From: an uncultured Muribaculaceae bacterium | GTDB taxonomy: Bacteria; Bacteroidota; Bacteroidia; Bacteroidales; Muribaculaceae | Length of the DNA: 64,000 bases | Direction: 5' to 3' | Assembly: GCA_910586595.1 (NCBI GenBank) | Contig: CAJUJB010000009.1 | Span: forward strand, 1-64,000 | Shown here: piece by piece, positions 7,762 to 18,000 of the stretch | Position numbering within the stretch: the first letter of the stretch is position 1 | Layout: the number at the start of each line of letters is the position of its first letter | The notes under the pieces: generated by a model | Seen by the model: the letters and a program-made list of their open reading frames with translations, nothing else | What the model was told of the DNA's origin: nothing | Databases searched by the model: none | Position numbers and translations under genes: made by a program

Positions 7762-8916
7762 TCAGCGATTAGAGTACATTTTCTCGTAATAGTCGCGGTA
7801 AGATCCGCTGACAATGTCGTCGAGCCACGCGCGATTATCGATATACCACCGCACGGTGCGGCGCAAGCCCTCTGCAAAATCGACTTCGGGGCGCCAGCCA
7901 AGTTCAGCCATGGCCCGTGAGGCATCGATTGCATAGCGCTGGTCATGGCCAGGGCGATCGGCAACATAAGTGATGAGACCTTCGTCAATTCCAGAGTTTT
8001 CAGTCAACTCCTCAGCCATGATGGCTATGAGCATCTTCACTATATCGATATTACGACGCTCGCTGTAGCCTCCGAAATTATACACGCGCCCGGGCACGCC
8101 GCCATGTGCGGCCGCCAGAACCCCGGCGGCATGATCGGTGACAAATATCCAATCACGCACATTGAGGCCCCGGCCATAGACCGGCAGTGGCTTACGCTCA
8201 AGAATATTATTTACCATCAGCGGGATGAGCTTCTCAGGATACTGATAGGGGCCGTAGTTGTTGCTGCATCGGGTCACAACTACCGGCAAGCCGAACGAAT
8301 GATGGAAAGCCAGCGCAAGTAGGTCGGATGAGGTCTTGGAAGCCGAGTAAGGGGATGATGGCTGTAAAGGAGAGTCTTCACGGAAAGAACTTGTGCCGTA
8401 GGTTACACCCGCATCTCCTCGCCCGAGTTTAGCCGTGGTTTCCGGAGACAATGGCCGACCTTCAGGACAATCGACTGGGAGCTGGCCATATACCTCGTCG
8501 GTGCTCACATGAACAAATTTCAGCAGAGAAGGCATCTCTCCGGCAGCCATCTGACGCGTGCGTTGGGCTTTACAGCAATCAAGCAGATTGAGTGTACCCT
8601 CCACATTGGTCCGTACAAACGGCCGCGAGTCTTCCAGACTGCGGTCGACATGCGTTTCTGCAGCGAAATTGATTATATAGGCAGGCCGATGCTCATCAAG
8701 CAGCGCGCACACAAGGTCGCGGTCGGCAATATCGCCCTTTACAAATGTAACGGCACCCGACTCCACCTCAGCCGAAATCGACTTGAGATTACCGCAGTAA
8801 GTGAGGGCATCAAGCACTACAATGCCGGCTGCAGGCTCACGTTCGCGCAGCAATTTCACAAAATTGCTGCCGATAAATCCGGCTCCGCCGGTAACGAGGT
8901 AAGTGGTCTTGTTCAT
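7762..8916 (-). CDS. rmlB: dTDP-glucose 4,6-dehydratase
   Basis: 384 residues, slightly longer than the common 350-360. The NAD-binding motif TGGAGFIGS is near the N-terminus, the STDEVYG segment and the YSASK catalytic Tyr/Lys motif follow, as in extended short-chain dehydrogenases of RmlB type. It converts dTDP-glucose to dTDP-4-keto-6-deoxyglucose, the substrate of the adjacent ketoisomerase. The ATG overlaps the stop of the upstream lipoprotein gene (ATGA). A stretch around residues 145-165 (RPLSPETTAKLGRGDAGV) looks like the small insertion that accounts for the extra length. Confidence 0.94.
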   Translation of the reverse strand: MNKTTYLVTGGAGFIGSNFVKLLREREPAAGIVVLDALTYCGNLKSISAEVESGAVTFVKGDIADRDLVCALLDEHRPAYIINFAAETHVDRSLEDSRPFVRTNVEGTLNLLDCCKAQRTRQMAAGEMPSLLKFVHVSTDEVYGQLPVDCPEGRPLSPETTAKLGRGDAGVTYGTSSFREDSPLQPSSPYSASKTSSDLLALAFHHSFGLPVVVTRCSNNYGPYQYPEKLIPLMVNNILERKPLPVYGRGLNVRDWIFVTDHAAGVLAAAHGGVPGRVYNFGGYSERRNIDIVKMLIAIMAEELTENSGIDEGLITYVADRPGHDQRYAIDASRAMAELGWRPEVDFAEGLRRTVRWYIDNRAWLDDIVSGSYRDYYEKMYSNR

Positions 8917-9752
8917 TTCGATGAGTCGTCAGGAACCGGCGTAAGATTCGCCTTCTGATCGCGGGCAGTTGCGAGGAGGCGCTCGAATTTCTCCCGCTTG
9001 ATTGATGCGAGACGCTGGGCCTGCAGAGCACAGCTGTATTCATAGCAGTCAACAAGCTGCAGGCGCAGTTTGTCGTTGATTTTTACCGTAGCAGTCGATC
9101 GTGAACCGTGGAGAATAAGTTTCGACGTACCCGGATGGTCTTTAAGCCAGGCACCGATACCCTCAAGATCTTCCGGATTGAAGCTGGCTGACTCCGACCC
9201 TTCGACCTTCACGACTCTTGACGCACTAATCGCAGAAGAGGAAATCGAAGCGGCACCGTCGACAAACTCAAGCGACTTCAGACCGATAGCCTTACCCTCG
9301 ACATTTGCCACGATATAGAACAAGCCCTTCTCAGAGACACGAGGCTGGATTCCGGTTGTGGTCATCACTTTTTCGGGTGCGCCTGCCGGGATAAAGTAGC
9401 CGTCAAGCCCCACCGAGCTGCTTATATGCTTGAACTTCGGGCGCCATTTATCAACGTCGAGAGTCGCTTGTGCAAGCGCCTCGCTGACCGACTCGATGCT
9501 GTCCATCGCAATTCCCTCCATGGCGGCCGCACGCAGGCACAGGGCCTGACGGCGCACCTCGGTCTGACCGGGATAACGCGAATTGAGTGTATCGAGCAAT
9601 ACGAGAGCTCCGCTGTAGTTGCGGGCCTCTATGGCAGCCTCGGTCTGGGAATACAATTCCAGAGCCTTTTCCTTGTCTTTGTCGCCACAGGCGGTGAGGG
9701 CGAGCGACATTGCCACGGCGGCAAGTATAGATTTAGCGGTTACGTTCAACAT
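8913..9752 (-). CDS. Hypothetical lipoprotein with TPR-like N-terminus
   Basis: 279 residues. The signal peptide ends in a lipobox (LALTAC, Cys22), so the mature protein would be lipid-anchored. Residues about 28-75 (ALELYSQTEAAIEARNY and the following LDTLNSRYPGQ) read like one or two TPR-type helical hairpins. The middle part holds repeated beta-type segments (YFIPAG, IVANVEGKAI), and the C-terminus is helical and charged. I do not recognise a named family. It overlaps the end of the ppGpp synthetase gene by 20 bp and is translationally coupled to rmlB, so it is expressed with both; its role is unknown. Confidence 0.75.
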   Translation of the reverse strand: MLNVTAKSILAAVAMSLALTACGDKDKEKALELYSQTEAAIEARNYSGALVLLDTLNSRYPGQTEVRRQALCLRAAAMEGIAMDSIESVSEALAQATLDVDKWRPKFKHISSSVGLDGYFIPAGAPEKVMTTTGIQPRVSEKGLFYIVANVEGKAIGLKSLEFVDGAASISSSAISASRVVKVEGSESASFNPEDLEGIGAWLKDHPGTSKLILHGSRSTATVKINDKLRLQLVDCYEYSCALQAQRLASIKREKFERLLATARDQKANLTPVPDDSSK

Positions 9753-11955
9753 TTTTCACACCTTTTACTGTTGCGATTTTCTTGATGAGGCTATCGAGAG
9801 CCGATGTGTCAGATATGCCGACCACCAGAACGCCCGCGAAGAGCCCATCGTGAGAATCAATAGATATGCTCCGCAAAGATACGGATTTTTCTTTATTTAT
9901 TATAGAGGTGATGTTGGTCACGATTCCTATATCATCTTTTCCGACTACACGGAGGGAAGCTGCGAAGTCGGCGCCTGTATTGCCGCTCCAACGCGTACGT
10001 ATAAGTCTATAAGGATATTTTGTGCGTATGTGCGAGGCATTCGGGCAATCGGAACGATGGATTTTAATGACTCCTTCCGATGAAACAAAACCAAATACAT
10101 CGTCGCCATATATGGGGTTGCAGCAGCGTGCCAGCTTGTAGCTGACACCCTTTATATTATCGCCTATGACAACCACATCCGACGAGCCTGCATCTGCGGC
10201 GGCTTCTTCTTCAGTAGGTTGAAGTGTATATGTAGAGGCCGACACACGCTCGCCACCTTCTTCTGCCTTGACCACACGGGCCAAACACTCGAGGTAATTG
10301 TCGACTACATCATTCACCTCCAGTTCTCCGCTGCCAAGCGCACTGAAAAAGGCGATGGCGTCCTTATACCCCATCTTGGCCACCGTACGCGACATATTCG
10401 CTTCGTCGTACTCCATCTTGCGGTTCTTGAAGCGCCGCTGGAGCAATTCTTTTCCAATTTCGGCCGACTTGTTCTCGTTCTCCTTGAGCACAGCCCTGAT
10501 TTTGTTCCTGGCCTTCGATGTAACGACTATCGATAGCCAGTCGCGGCTCGGCTCCTGCTGAGGAGATGTGAGAATTTCCACCGTATCACCGCTCGCAAGA
10601 CGGTAATTCAGTTTACGGTTACGCCCGTTGACACGGCCTCCGACACACTGCGTACCTACCTTGGTATGGATATTGAACGCGAAATCGAGCAAGGTCGCCC
10701 CCTGGGGCAACTTATAGAGGTCGCCCTTTGGAGTGAACACAAACACCTCATGGGCGTAGACATCCATCTTGAAGTTGCGCATAAGCTCCATCGGGCCGGT
10801 ATGCGCAGCCTCCAGAATATCGCGGACATTGGCCATCCAGGTGTCGAGATTATTCTCACTCTTGATGCCTTTGTACTTCCAGTGAGCGGCGAGACCTTTC
10901 TCAGCAATGGCATCCATGCGGCGTGTGCGGATCTGAACCTCAACCCAACGTTCTTCCGGGCCATATACAGTGATATGAAGGCTCTCATACCCATTACTCT
11001 TGGGTATGCTCAGCCAATCTTTAAGGCGACCGGGATTCGGCCGGTACATATCGGTGACTATAGAGTAAGCCAGCCAGCATTCAGGTTTCTCACGCTCCGG
11101 CGGACAATCGATGACGATACGTATGGCAAACAGGTCGAATATATCCTCGACCGTGTTATGCTGTTTCTTCATCTTGTTCCAGATAGAGTAGATCGACTTG
11201 GTACGGCCTTTTATTTCAAACTTAAGGCCCTCAGCCTCCAGTCTCTGTTTGATCGGAGCGATGAATTCGGCTATATATTTGTCGCGCTTGGCTTTGGTTT
11301 CGTTCAGGTCACGGGCAATGCGCGAATACATCTCGCGGTTGCTGTACTTGAGCGACATATCCTCAAGCTCACTCTTGATTGCGTACAGACCCAGACGGTG
11401 AGCCAACGGTGCATAAAGATAGTTGACCTCATAAGCCACGTCACGTACCTGTTTCTCGGACGGATGATGGTTTATAGCACGCATAAGAGCCAGACGATCC
11501 ACAATCATTATTATAATGACACGGATATCCTCGGCAAATGTAAGCAACAATTTGCGGAAATTGTCGCTCTCCACCGATGGGCTCCGGCTATAGAGCATGG
11601 CAATCTTGTCGAGGCCGCGCACAAGCTTCTCCACATCCTCGCCCCATTTCTCAACGATAAGTGCGGATGAGATATGACCGGCACGGCTGACTAAGGAAAT
11701 CAAGACGGCAAGCACCATATTCGGATCGGCATCAACACTCTCGCAAAGCGTGCAGGCCGTCGACATGGCCATGATCACCGGATTGAAACCGAAGCGGTCG
11801 CGGTCAATAGCCCGCGCCTCGACAGCACCCGCGAGCGCGAGACGGGCCTCACGGCGGGCAGAGGGGGCGATGCGTGTACCTACGGCATTTGTAAGACTGC
11901 GGTACAATACCAGCAGCTTCTGCCGCTCGTCGTTTGTGAAAAATTTTTCGTCCAT
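9733..11955 (-). CDS. RelA/SpoT-family (p)ppGpp synthetase with degenerate HD domain
   Basis: 740 residues in the long RSH order: HD-like region (about 25-180), synthetase (about 220-370), TGS (about 400-465), a helical/zinc-finger-like region with CCNPIYGD, and a C-terminal ACT domain (about 665-740). The synthetase part keeps GRTKSIYSIWNKM and the PGRLKDWLSIPKSNGYESLH segment. In the HD region the family's HP and HD metal ligands are not seen: the corresponding stretches read FNPVIMA and VLISLVSRAG. It is therefore predicted to make but not degrade ppGpp. A TTG 42 bp upstream lies inside the promoter -7 element, so I chose the ATG at 11955. First gene of a nine-gene transcript of envelope and tRNA-modification genes. 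Confidence 0.9.
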   Translation of the reverse strand: MDEKFFTNDERQKLLVLYRSLTNAVGTRIAPSARREARLALAGAVEARAIDRDRFGFNPVIMAMSTACTLCESVDADPNMVLAVLISLVSRAGHISSALIVEKWGEDVEKLVRGLDKIAMLYSRSPSVESDNFRKLLLTFAEDIRVIIIMIVDRLALMRAINHHPSEKQVRDVAYEVNYLYAPLAHRLGLYAIKSELEDMSLKYSNREMYSRIARDLNETKAKRDKYIAEFIAPIKQRLEAEGLKFEIKGRTKSIYSIWNKMKKQHNTVEDIFDLFAIRIVIDCPPEREKPECWLAYSIVTDMYRPNPGRLKDWLSIPKSNGYESLHITVYGPEERWVEVQIRTRRMDAIAEKGLAAHWKYKGIKSENNLDTWMANVRDILEAAHTGPMELMRNFKMDVYAHEVFVFTPKGDLYKLPQGATLLDFAFNIHTKVGTQCVGGRVNGRNRKLNYRLASGDTVEILTSPQQEPSRDWLSIVVTSKARNKIRAVLKENENKSAEIGKELLQRRFKNRKMEYDEANMSRTVAKMGYKDAIAFFSALGSGELEVNDVVDNYLECLARVVKAEEGGERVSASTYTLQPTEEEAAADAGSSDVVVIGDNIKGVSYKLARCCNPIYGDDVFGFVSSEGVIKIHRSDCPNASHIRTKYPYRLIRTRWSGNTGADFAASLRVVGKDDIGIVTNITSIINKEKSVSLRSISIDSHDGLFAGVLVVGISDTSALDSLIKKIATVKGVKNVERNR

Positions 11956-11994
11956 AGTATGCTTATGTGTAAACGACAGTTGGAAATGACGGGT

Positions 11995-12026
11995 CAAAAT
12001 TAACTAAAAACGGCCGTATGCGCAAA
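11995..12026 (-). promoter_or_regulatory. Promoter for the relA-led operon
   Basis: Minus-strand TTTG (12026-12023), a 20-nt spacer, then TAATTTTG (12002-11995): an exact Bacteroidetes consensus promoter. The predicted start near 11988 leaves a leader of about 33 nt before the ATG at 11955, and excludes the upstream TTG as start codon. Confidence 0.75.
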
Positions 12027-12049
12027 TTTATGATGTTAATACTCGCCAA

Positions 12050-15000
12050 TCACCGCGCGAGCGACAGATTCACCGACACTCCATACGAAGAGTTTGAGGT
12101 CGGATATGAACTTGTAGTTACAATCGGAGAGTTGACCTGATGATCGAAATAAGCCGACAGCGTGATACGCTTGCTGAGAATATATGAGGCCGTGAAGTTG
12201 ATGTTGAGAGTATTTGTGCCGCTGGTTGGCTGAGTATAATTTCCTTCGATACGGCGTATCAGGGCCTGATTGTTCTGGAACGAGAAGTCGGCATTGAGCG
12301 TAAGGTCGTTGCTGACGCCAGCCTGTGAGCCCTTCATCTTCAAGAATGTATTGAAGCCTACAATCTTATACCCGGCACCGATGGTGATGCCTTTTGATGA
12401 CGCCTCCACCACCTGACCGGCTGATGAATTGAGGGTCAATGTACGTTGATCGCGGTACTCGGCGCTGAGCTGGAGCTCATTCTTGAGTGTGACATTAACT
12501 CCGAACAGAGGGGCGAAACGCTCTGTGATCGCCACCGACGAAATATTGTAAGGCGACGAAGGTATAGGTTGACCGGAAAGCTCGTCAAGCGTAAAACCAA
12601 GGTCTCCGTGACCTGTACCGGCCCAATTCAGATATGACGAGAACGACCCGACTGAATATGTACACTGGTAGGCGTGTGAGATGGTGAACGACTTGAAGAT
12701 ATTACGCATATTGCCCAGATTGATGAAGCCGTCGTATGTAATACGCCAGTTAGGCAGCACAGACGAAAAATCGGGGAAGGGATTAAGGCTTTCCTTTGCG
12801 GCCGAGCGGTTGGTATATGCTGCCACAAAGGCCGGGATAAGCACATCTGACGACGTCTCGCTCACCGTGCCTACTGCAGGGTCAAAAGGATAGCCCGCAT
12901 GGGCATTGCCACTCATGAAGCCGGTGGTCGGGTAATCGAGACCCGCATACTGGGCTTCGACGCGACGACGCACCTCCGGAATATTCTCAAGGAACTGCGA
13001 GAATGCCGGCGACCAATATCCATTGTCGGCATTCGACGAACGAAGCGCCGTGAAAATTGCGCAGTGCGTCTTGGTATATGAGCCCGACAGAGTATTTGGC
13101 ATACCTGCATACATGAACTGCGTCTGTGAGTTGCGGTTATCCGTGCGGTTGAAGGTCAACTGGATCTTCAATCCTTTCAGTATTTCAAAATTGGTCTCGA
13201 TATTGAGTTCATTAGTCCGAGCGAAGACGGCCGGCGACGTCTGGCCGTCGTTGGTAATCAGCCAGCCCCGGTCAAGTGCGCGCTGGATATACTCCTCTCC
13301 CGTGAAGCCGAAGGCAAAATCCAGACCCGGAGCCATAGGCCCGTAAGCGCGTGTCTGACCAAAGATGCCACCAATATTTGGATCGAAAAGAGGAAGAGAC
13401 ATCGATTTGGTGTTGCGGTAGCGCACCGACACACTTCGTGGAGAGATAAGCAGACGCAGAGCGTACTCACCTATATTTCTTGCCACATTCTTTTCTTCCT
13501 TGAGGACTTCGGTAATGGTGAATTTGATATTATCCTCGCCACGGGTCAGCACCTCCAGACTATTATTGTCGATCGGCTTCGTCTTGACTACAAATGGCTG
13601 CCCATCGACCGTGCTTGCCGTAACCTTAATTTTCTTCGTGCGCAGATTATGCTTGATGACCAAAGATGTATCAGGCAACAGCTTATATGTGCGCTCGAAT
13701 TTCTTGGCTTTCTTCTTCGAAGCTGCCGACGGACGTGTATTGGCGAATCGCTTGGTAACCTCCTTAAGAATGGGAATCTTGTTATAGAAGGTCTCAAAAT
13801 TGATTCGGCCGTCGGCTGTCCAGGCAGCCTGGTTGGCGATGGAGTTACCAAGTTTAACACCGTCGATTGTTGCGCCACGCTCCCAACGGTAGGTGGCGTT
13901 GTAGCTCACCGAACCAGTGAGGAAGTCAAGGAAGGCAACCTTATTGAACGGAGCCTTATACTGCCCGGTAAAGGTCTGATTATAGCTCCACGGCGTACCG
14001 AACGACCGTATCGACTGCCATACGGTGTCTTTCCAGTCGCGATATTTATCAGGGAAGAGCTTACGGTTGACAGCTCCAACCGTCTCTTCGATGCGTGCCG
14101 AAGTATTTGAGTTGAACGATAACGATAGTGACTTGGTAAGATTCCATGACAAGGACAATTGACGATCCCACAGCCAGTTCTTGCTCACAGAAACCGGAAG
14201 CTGGAACATTACGTCGGCCTCGGAACGGGTCTGTTGCTCATAATAGTACCTCGACATGTTTGTGAGGAATGATATATTGTTGGGCAACCACTGCAGCTCC
14301 CAGTCTTTGAGGAACTTGGCATTCTTACTCTTGCCTTTCACGCCCTTGAAGGGTTTGAAAGGCTTGATGAAAGGCGAATAGGAGTATGCAAATGACCCGC
14401 GGTAATCGTTGGTATTCTCATACTCAGTAGTCGGATCTGCCTTCGACTGCTTCGTAAACGAGAAGTTTAGCGTGAAGTTGGCCGGATCCCAAGGCATTGG
14501 GGTCTTGCTCTGCACATCAAATTTCAGGCCCGACACAGAGAAATTCTGCACTGTACTTCTCTCGATGGCGTAAGAGTTGATTGAATCCCGTTCTTCCTTT
14601 GTCTCGCAATCGTCAAGGGCCTCCTTCAACAGCACATCCTGGTCAAGAGGATTATACTTGGGCGACGTCTTTTCTTTGCTCACAGAATAGTATACGGGCG
14701 CGCGCAGCTTGGCCTTCTCAGGCAGGAATCTGCCTAAATCGGCCTGCACGGCGACATTGAACTGCTGGTAGTCGTCGAGTCTACGTTCGTTAAGGCTCTG
14801 ATCAACCGATCCGAAACCGGCAGTCTCCATGTGCGCGCCAACATTGACGGTGGCCAGATCACTCATCGAGAGGGTGGCATTTGCTTTGGCAGCCCATCCT
14901 ACGGCTTCATTGAAATCGGTAACTTTCAGCTCATTGATCCATACAGTGCCGTCTTTGGTATTGGCCGAGTTATTGCGCACACCAATAAGGATGACGCGCA

Positions 15001-18000
15001 CATCGCTCAGCGACGGATTACCCATCACGGCCATACGGTTACGTTCATTATCGGGATCGCGCCCGGTGAATAAGGTGCCGTAACCTACACCACTCTCCTC
15101 CGCCCTCTTGGCACGGTTACGTTCCTGCTTAAGATCTACGAGGTTCTGGAGATTGAAGTCGAGGTAGTTGTTCTTGGGCCATACAATATATTGGTCCGAC
15201 GAAAGATAACGGTTATAGGTTCCGGGAGGCGTAAGCTCGAGAGGCACCTCATACTCATAGAAGTTATTCTTCACATCAGAGCCAAGGCGGATGAAGATAG
15301 AAAAATCACCTGACCGGAGATTGGTTGTATTGTCAATCGGGGCCTCGGCGTGTACCCACATCTGCATGCGCTTGTAGTTACGCAGGTCAAGCTGGGTATT
15401 GCGGTATACACCCCTGGCGTCACCGGCATTGAGATCCGACACCTTAAGCGACATCGACTGCTCGTTAAGCTGGGTGATCTGGCTCTGGCCGGGATCGGTG
15501 ATACGGGTCACACCCGGAGGCAGCACATAGTTCACGGGCTGACGCTCGGCATTTTCCTCGATATTAACCACCGACACGTCGAGCTGACCCTGCGCCGGAG
15601 CATCGCCGCGGGAATTAAGATTGAAGTCATAGCTGCGCCATTCTCCACGCACAAGCTCGAATGTAGCGAAACGGAGATGTGTGGTATGCTTGAAACCGGT
15701 AAGGAACATTCGGGCAAAGCGTATGGTCGAGAAGTCGGTTATAGAACCGACAATCTTCTCATACTCCTGCAGAGGAATCTTGAACTGGAGCCATTCAACC
15801 TCCAGACGACCACCATCGCGCGTAGGCTGCAACGACACCTGACGGTCGGTGATAAAGTTCTTGCCCACAACCAGATCTTCCGGGCGGATAGAAACCCTGT
15901 ACTGGAAATAACGCTCATATTCGTTAAGCGTATTATCCTGATTTATGTCCTCGACGTCAGGCACCGACCTGGCCGACTGATAAAGAGGATCTGGTGCGTC
16001 TTCTGGCGACAGAGAGTTGCCTTCTACGCCGTTATATCTCTTATAGCGCTCCAGAATCGACAGGCGCTGCTCGTCATAATCATATCCACGGTAGAAATGG
16101 TAGTTGTCGCCGGCCGGGTCATTGAGCGGAGAAAAAAGATCGGTCTGCATGGCCTCCACTGTCTCGGGCGAAAGGCGGCGGGTAAGATTCTCGAGGTATT
16201 TCTGATAGGTCGAGAACACAAACTCGTCATTATTAGGAAGCCCGTCGAGACCTACGTCCTGCACAAGACGCGAGCCAGTTCCGTTGTCGAAGGAGTAGGT
16301 AAGCGAGTTCTGCGATGATACACGGCCCCAAGCTGTTTCACGGAGGTATTGGTCATTTCCGTCGTAAGGTATACCGTTCTCGTAGCTCTTCAAACCATCT
16401 TTAAGAATATCCTCCGAAATTTCTCCGAAATTCAGATAGAGGTCACCGCCCTCGTAATTCGGATTCTCAGGATCCAGGAACGGGTTGAGAAGCCAGAACT
16501 GCACATACTCAATATTCGATTGCTCGAAGTTGGTGTTGTCCATCTTGCGCATTATACCACCCCAGCGTTTCTCCGGATTCTGTAGTTTGCCGTCGGGCGC
16601 GATGTCGACATCATCAAGATTATACGGGCCCCTCTCATCAGGGTAATATGAGAGGTTGAGTGTCTGTATGGTAGATGATTCGCCATACCCCAGTTCACGT
16701 CCGGGGAAAATTTCCTGCGAGGTCACCTCGCGCACATAGGGATTCGAGAGTTGCTTAAGGTCGCTCTTGATATATCCGGGGCACATCGACGAATTGCGCT
16801 GCGTGAACAAGCGGTCGATGTAATACCAGTTTAGAAGTGCACGGTTCTTGCCATATGCGGGGTCGTTGCTCAGAGCCGCCTCAGGGAAGAGGGCGGCCGA
16901 CGATGGGTCGTAAGGCGTCGATGCAAGGAACCAGGAATAGGGTGAGCGGAGATCAATGCCTGTCTGAGTGGATTCAAAGTCATCGATGTACGACGACCCC
17001 TTGTTTGAGCCGGCCTTCTGCTGATGCGGAAGTAAAGCCGCATACTCGGCTGTGAGGCTAAGACGCGATGGCTGCGTGGCCGTAACGGTCGGAATCTTAT
17101 TAAGCAGATTGGTGAGCCACATAAACTCGCCGTTATAGGCCATATTAAAGCCGGCCATAGAGTTGTTGACCGTCTCATCGCCGATATTCACCTTTTCGAT
17201 AAGGGCCTTCTCTGAGAAATGGAGCAAGGTCGCTCCAAAATTCAAATTCTTATTGAGCTGATATTGCAAGTCAAGGCCCAGAAGGGTCTTGCGCTGGGTG
17301 GAGAACATTGATTGGTTCTCAAGTGTGACAGATATATTCTGTCCAGAATCTATGATGCTCTGATTGGTGATGGTGACAATACCCATGGCATAGTCGACCG
17401 TGTAATCGGAATTTTCGGTCAGCTGCACGCCTCCTGCAGTGACAATCACCGATCCTCGAGGCACATTCATGGCATTGAGCCTGATCTGAGATCCAGCGGA
17501 TGCCTGATATTCACCGGTCAGTATAAATTTATTCTTGTCGGCATACTGGCGTGCCACGACAAGCGTAGAGTCGTAGAGTTCCTGATACACATACTGCTGG
17601 GCCAGAGCCGGGTTTCCGATCTTCGTGGCGAGATGCGAGCCGAAAGGCTCCACTACCGGGAAAATAACCTTACCGGTCGACGGCAGGATGGTGTAACCGT
17701 CAATAAAGTCGAAGAAGCCGTCAGGGTTACTCTCCTCATTTGAGTCAATGCGGTCGAGATTCATTACCTGAAGCAGCGACTGGTTGCTCAGGCCGGGAAC
17801 TGGAAGATAATTGATCTGAGTACCTGTTGTATCAGACAAATACTTGATATTGAGCTTAAACTTACTCTTCTGAATCTGATAGCCGCCAAGAGAATATACG
17901 TTCTTCATCATAAGATCCCACATCGGCAGATAGGGCGACGAAGTGGTACTCTTAAGCATCTTGAGGTATAACGACTGATCGGTGGTTGTGATGTCGCCAG

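Noticed and set aside
5341..8916. dTDP-L-rhamnose pathway (rmlABCD)
   Set aside because: rmlC and rmlD are absent; the adjacent genes are a ketoisomerase and an aminotransferase, which direct the pathway to a 3-amino sugar.
15350..16318. 322-codon plus-strand open frame inside sprA
   Set aside because: It lies fully within the continuous 2484-residue SprA frame and shows no protein-family pattern.
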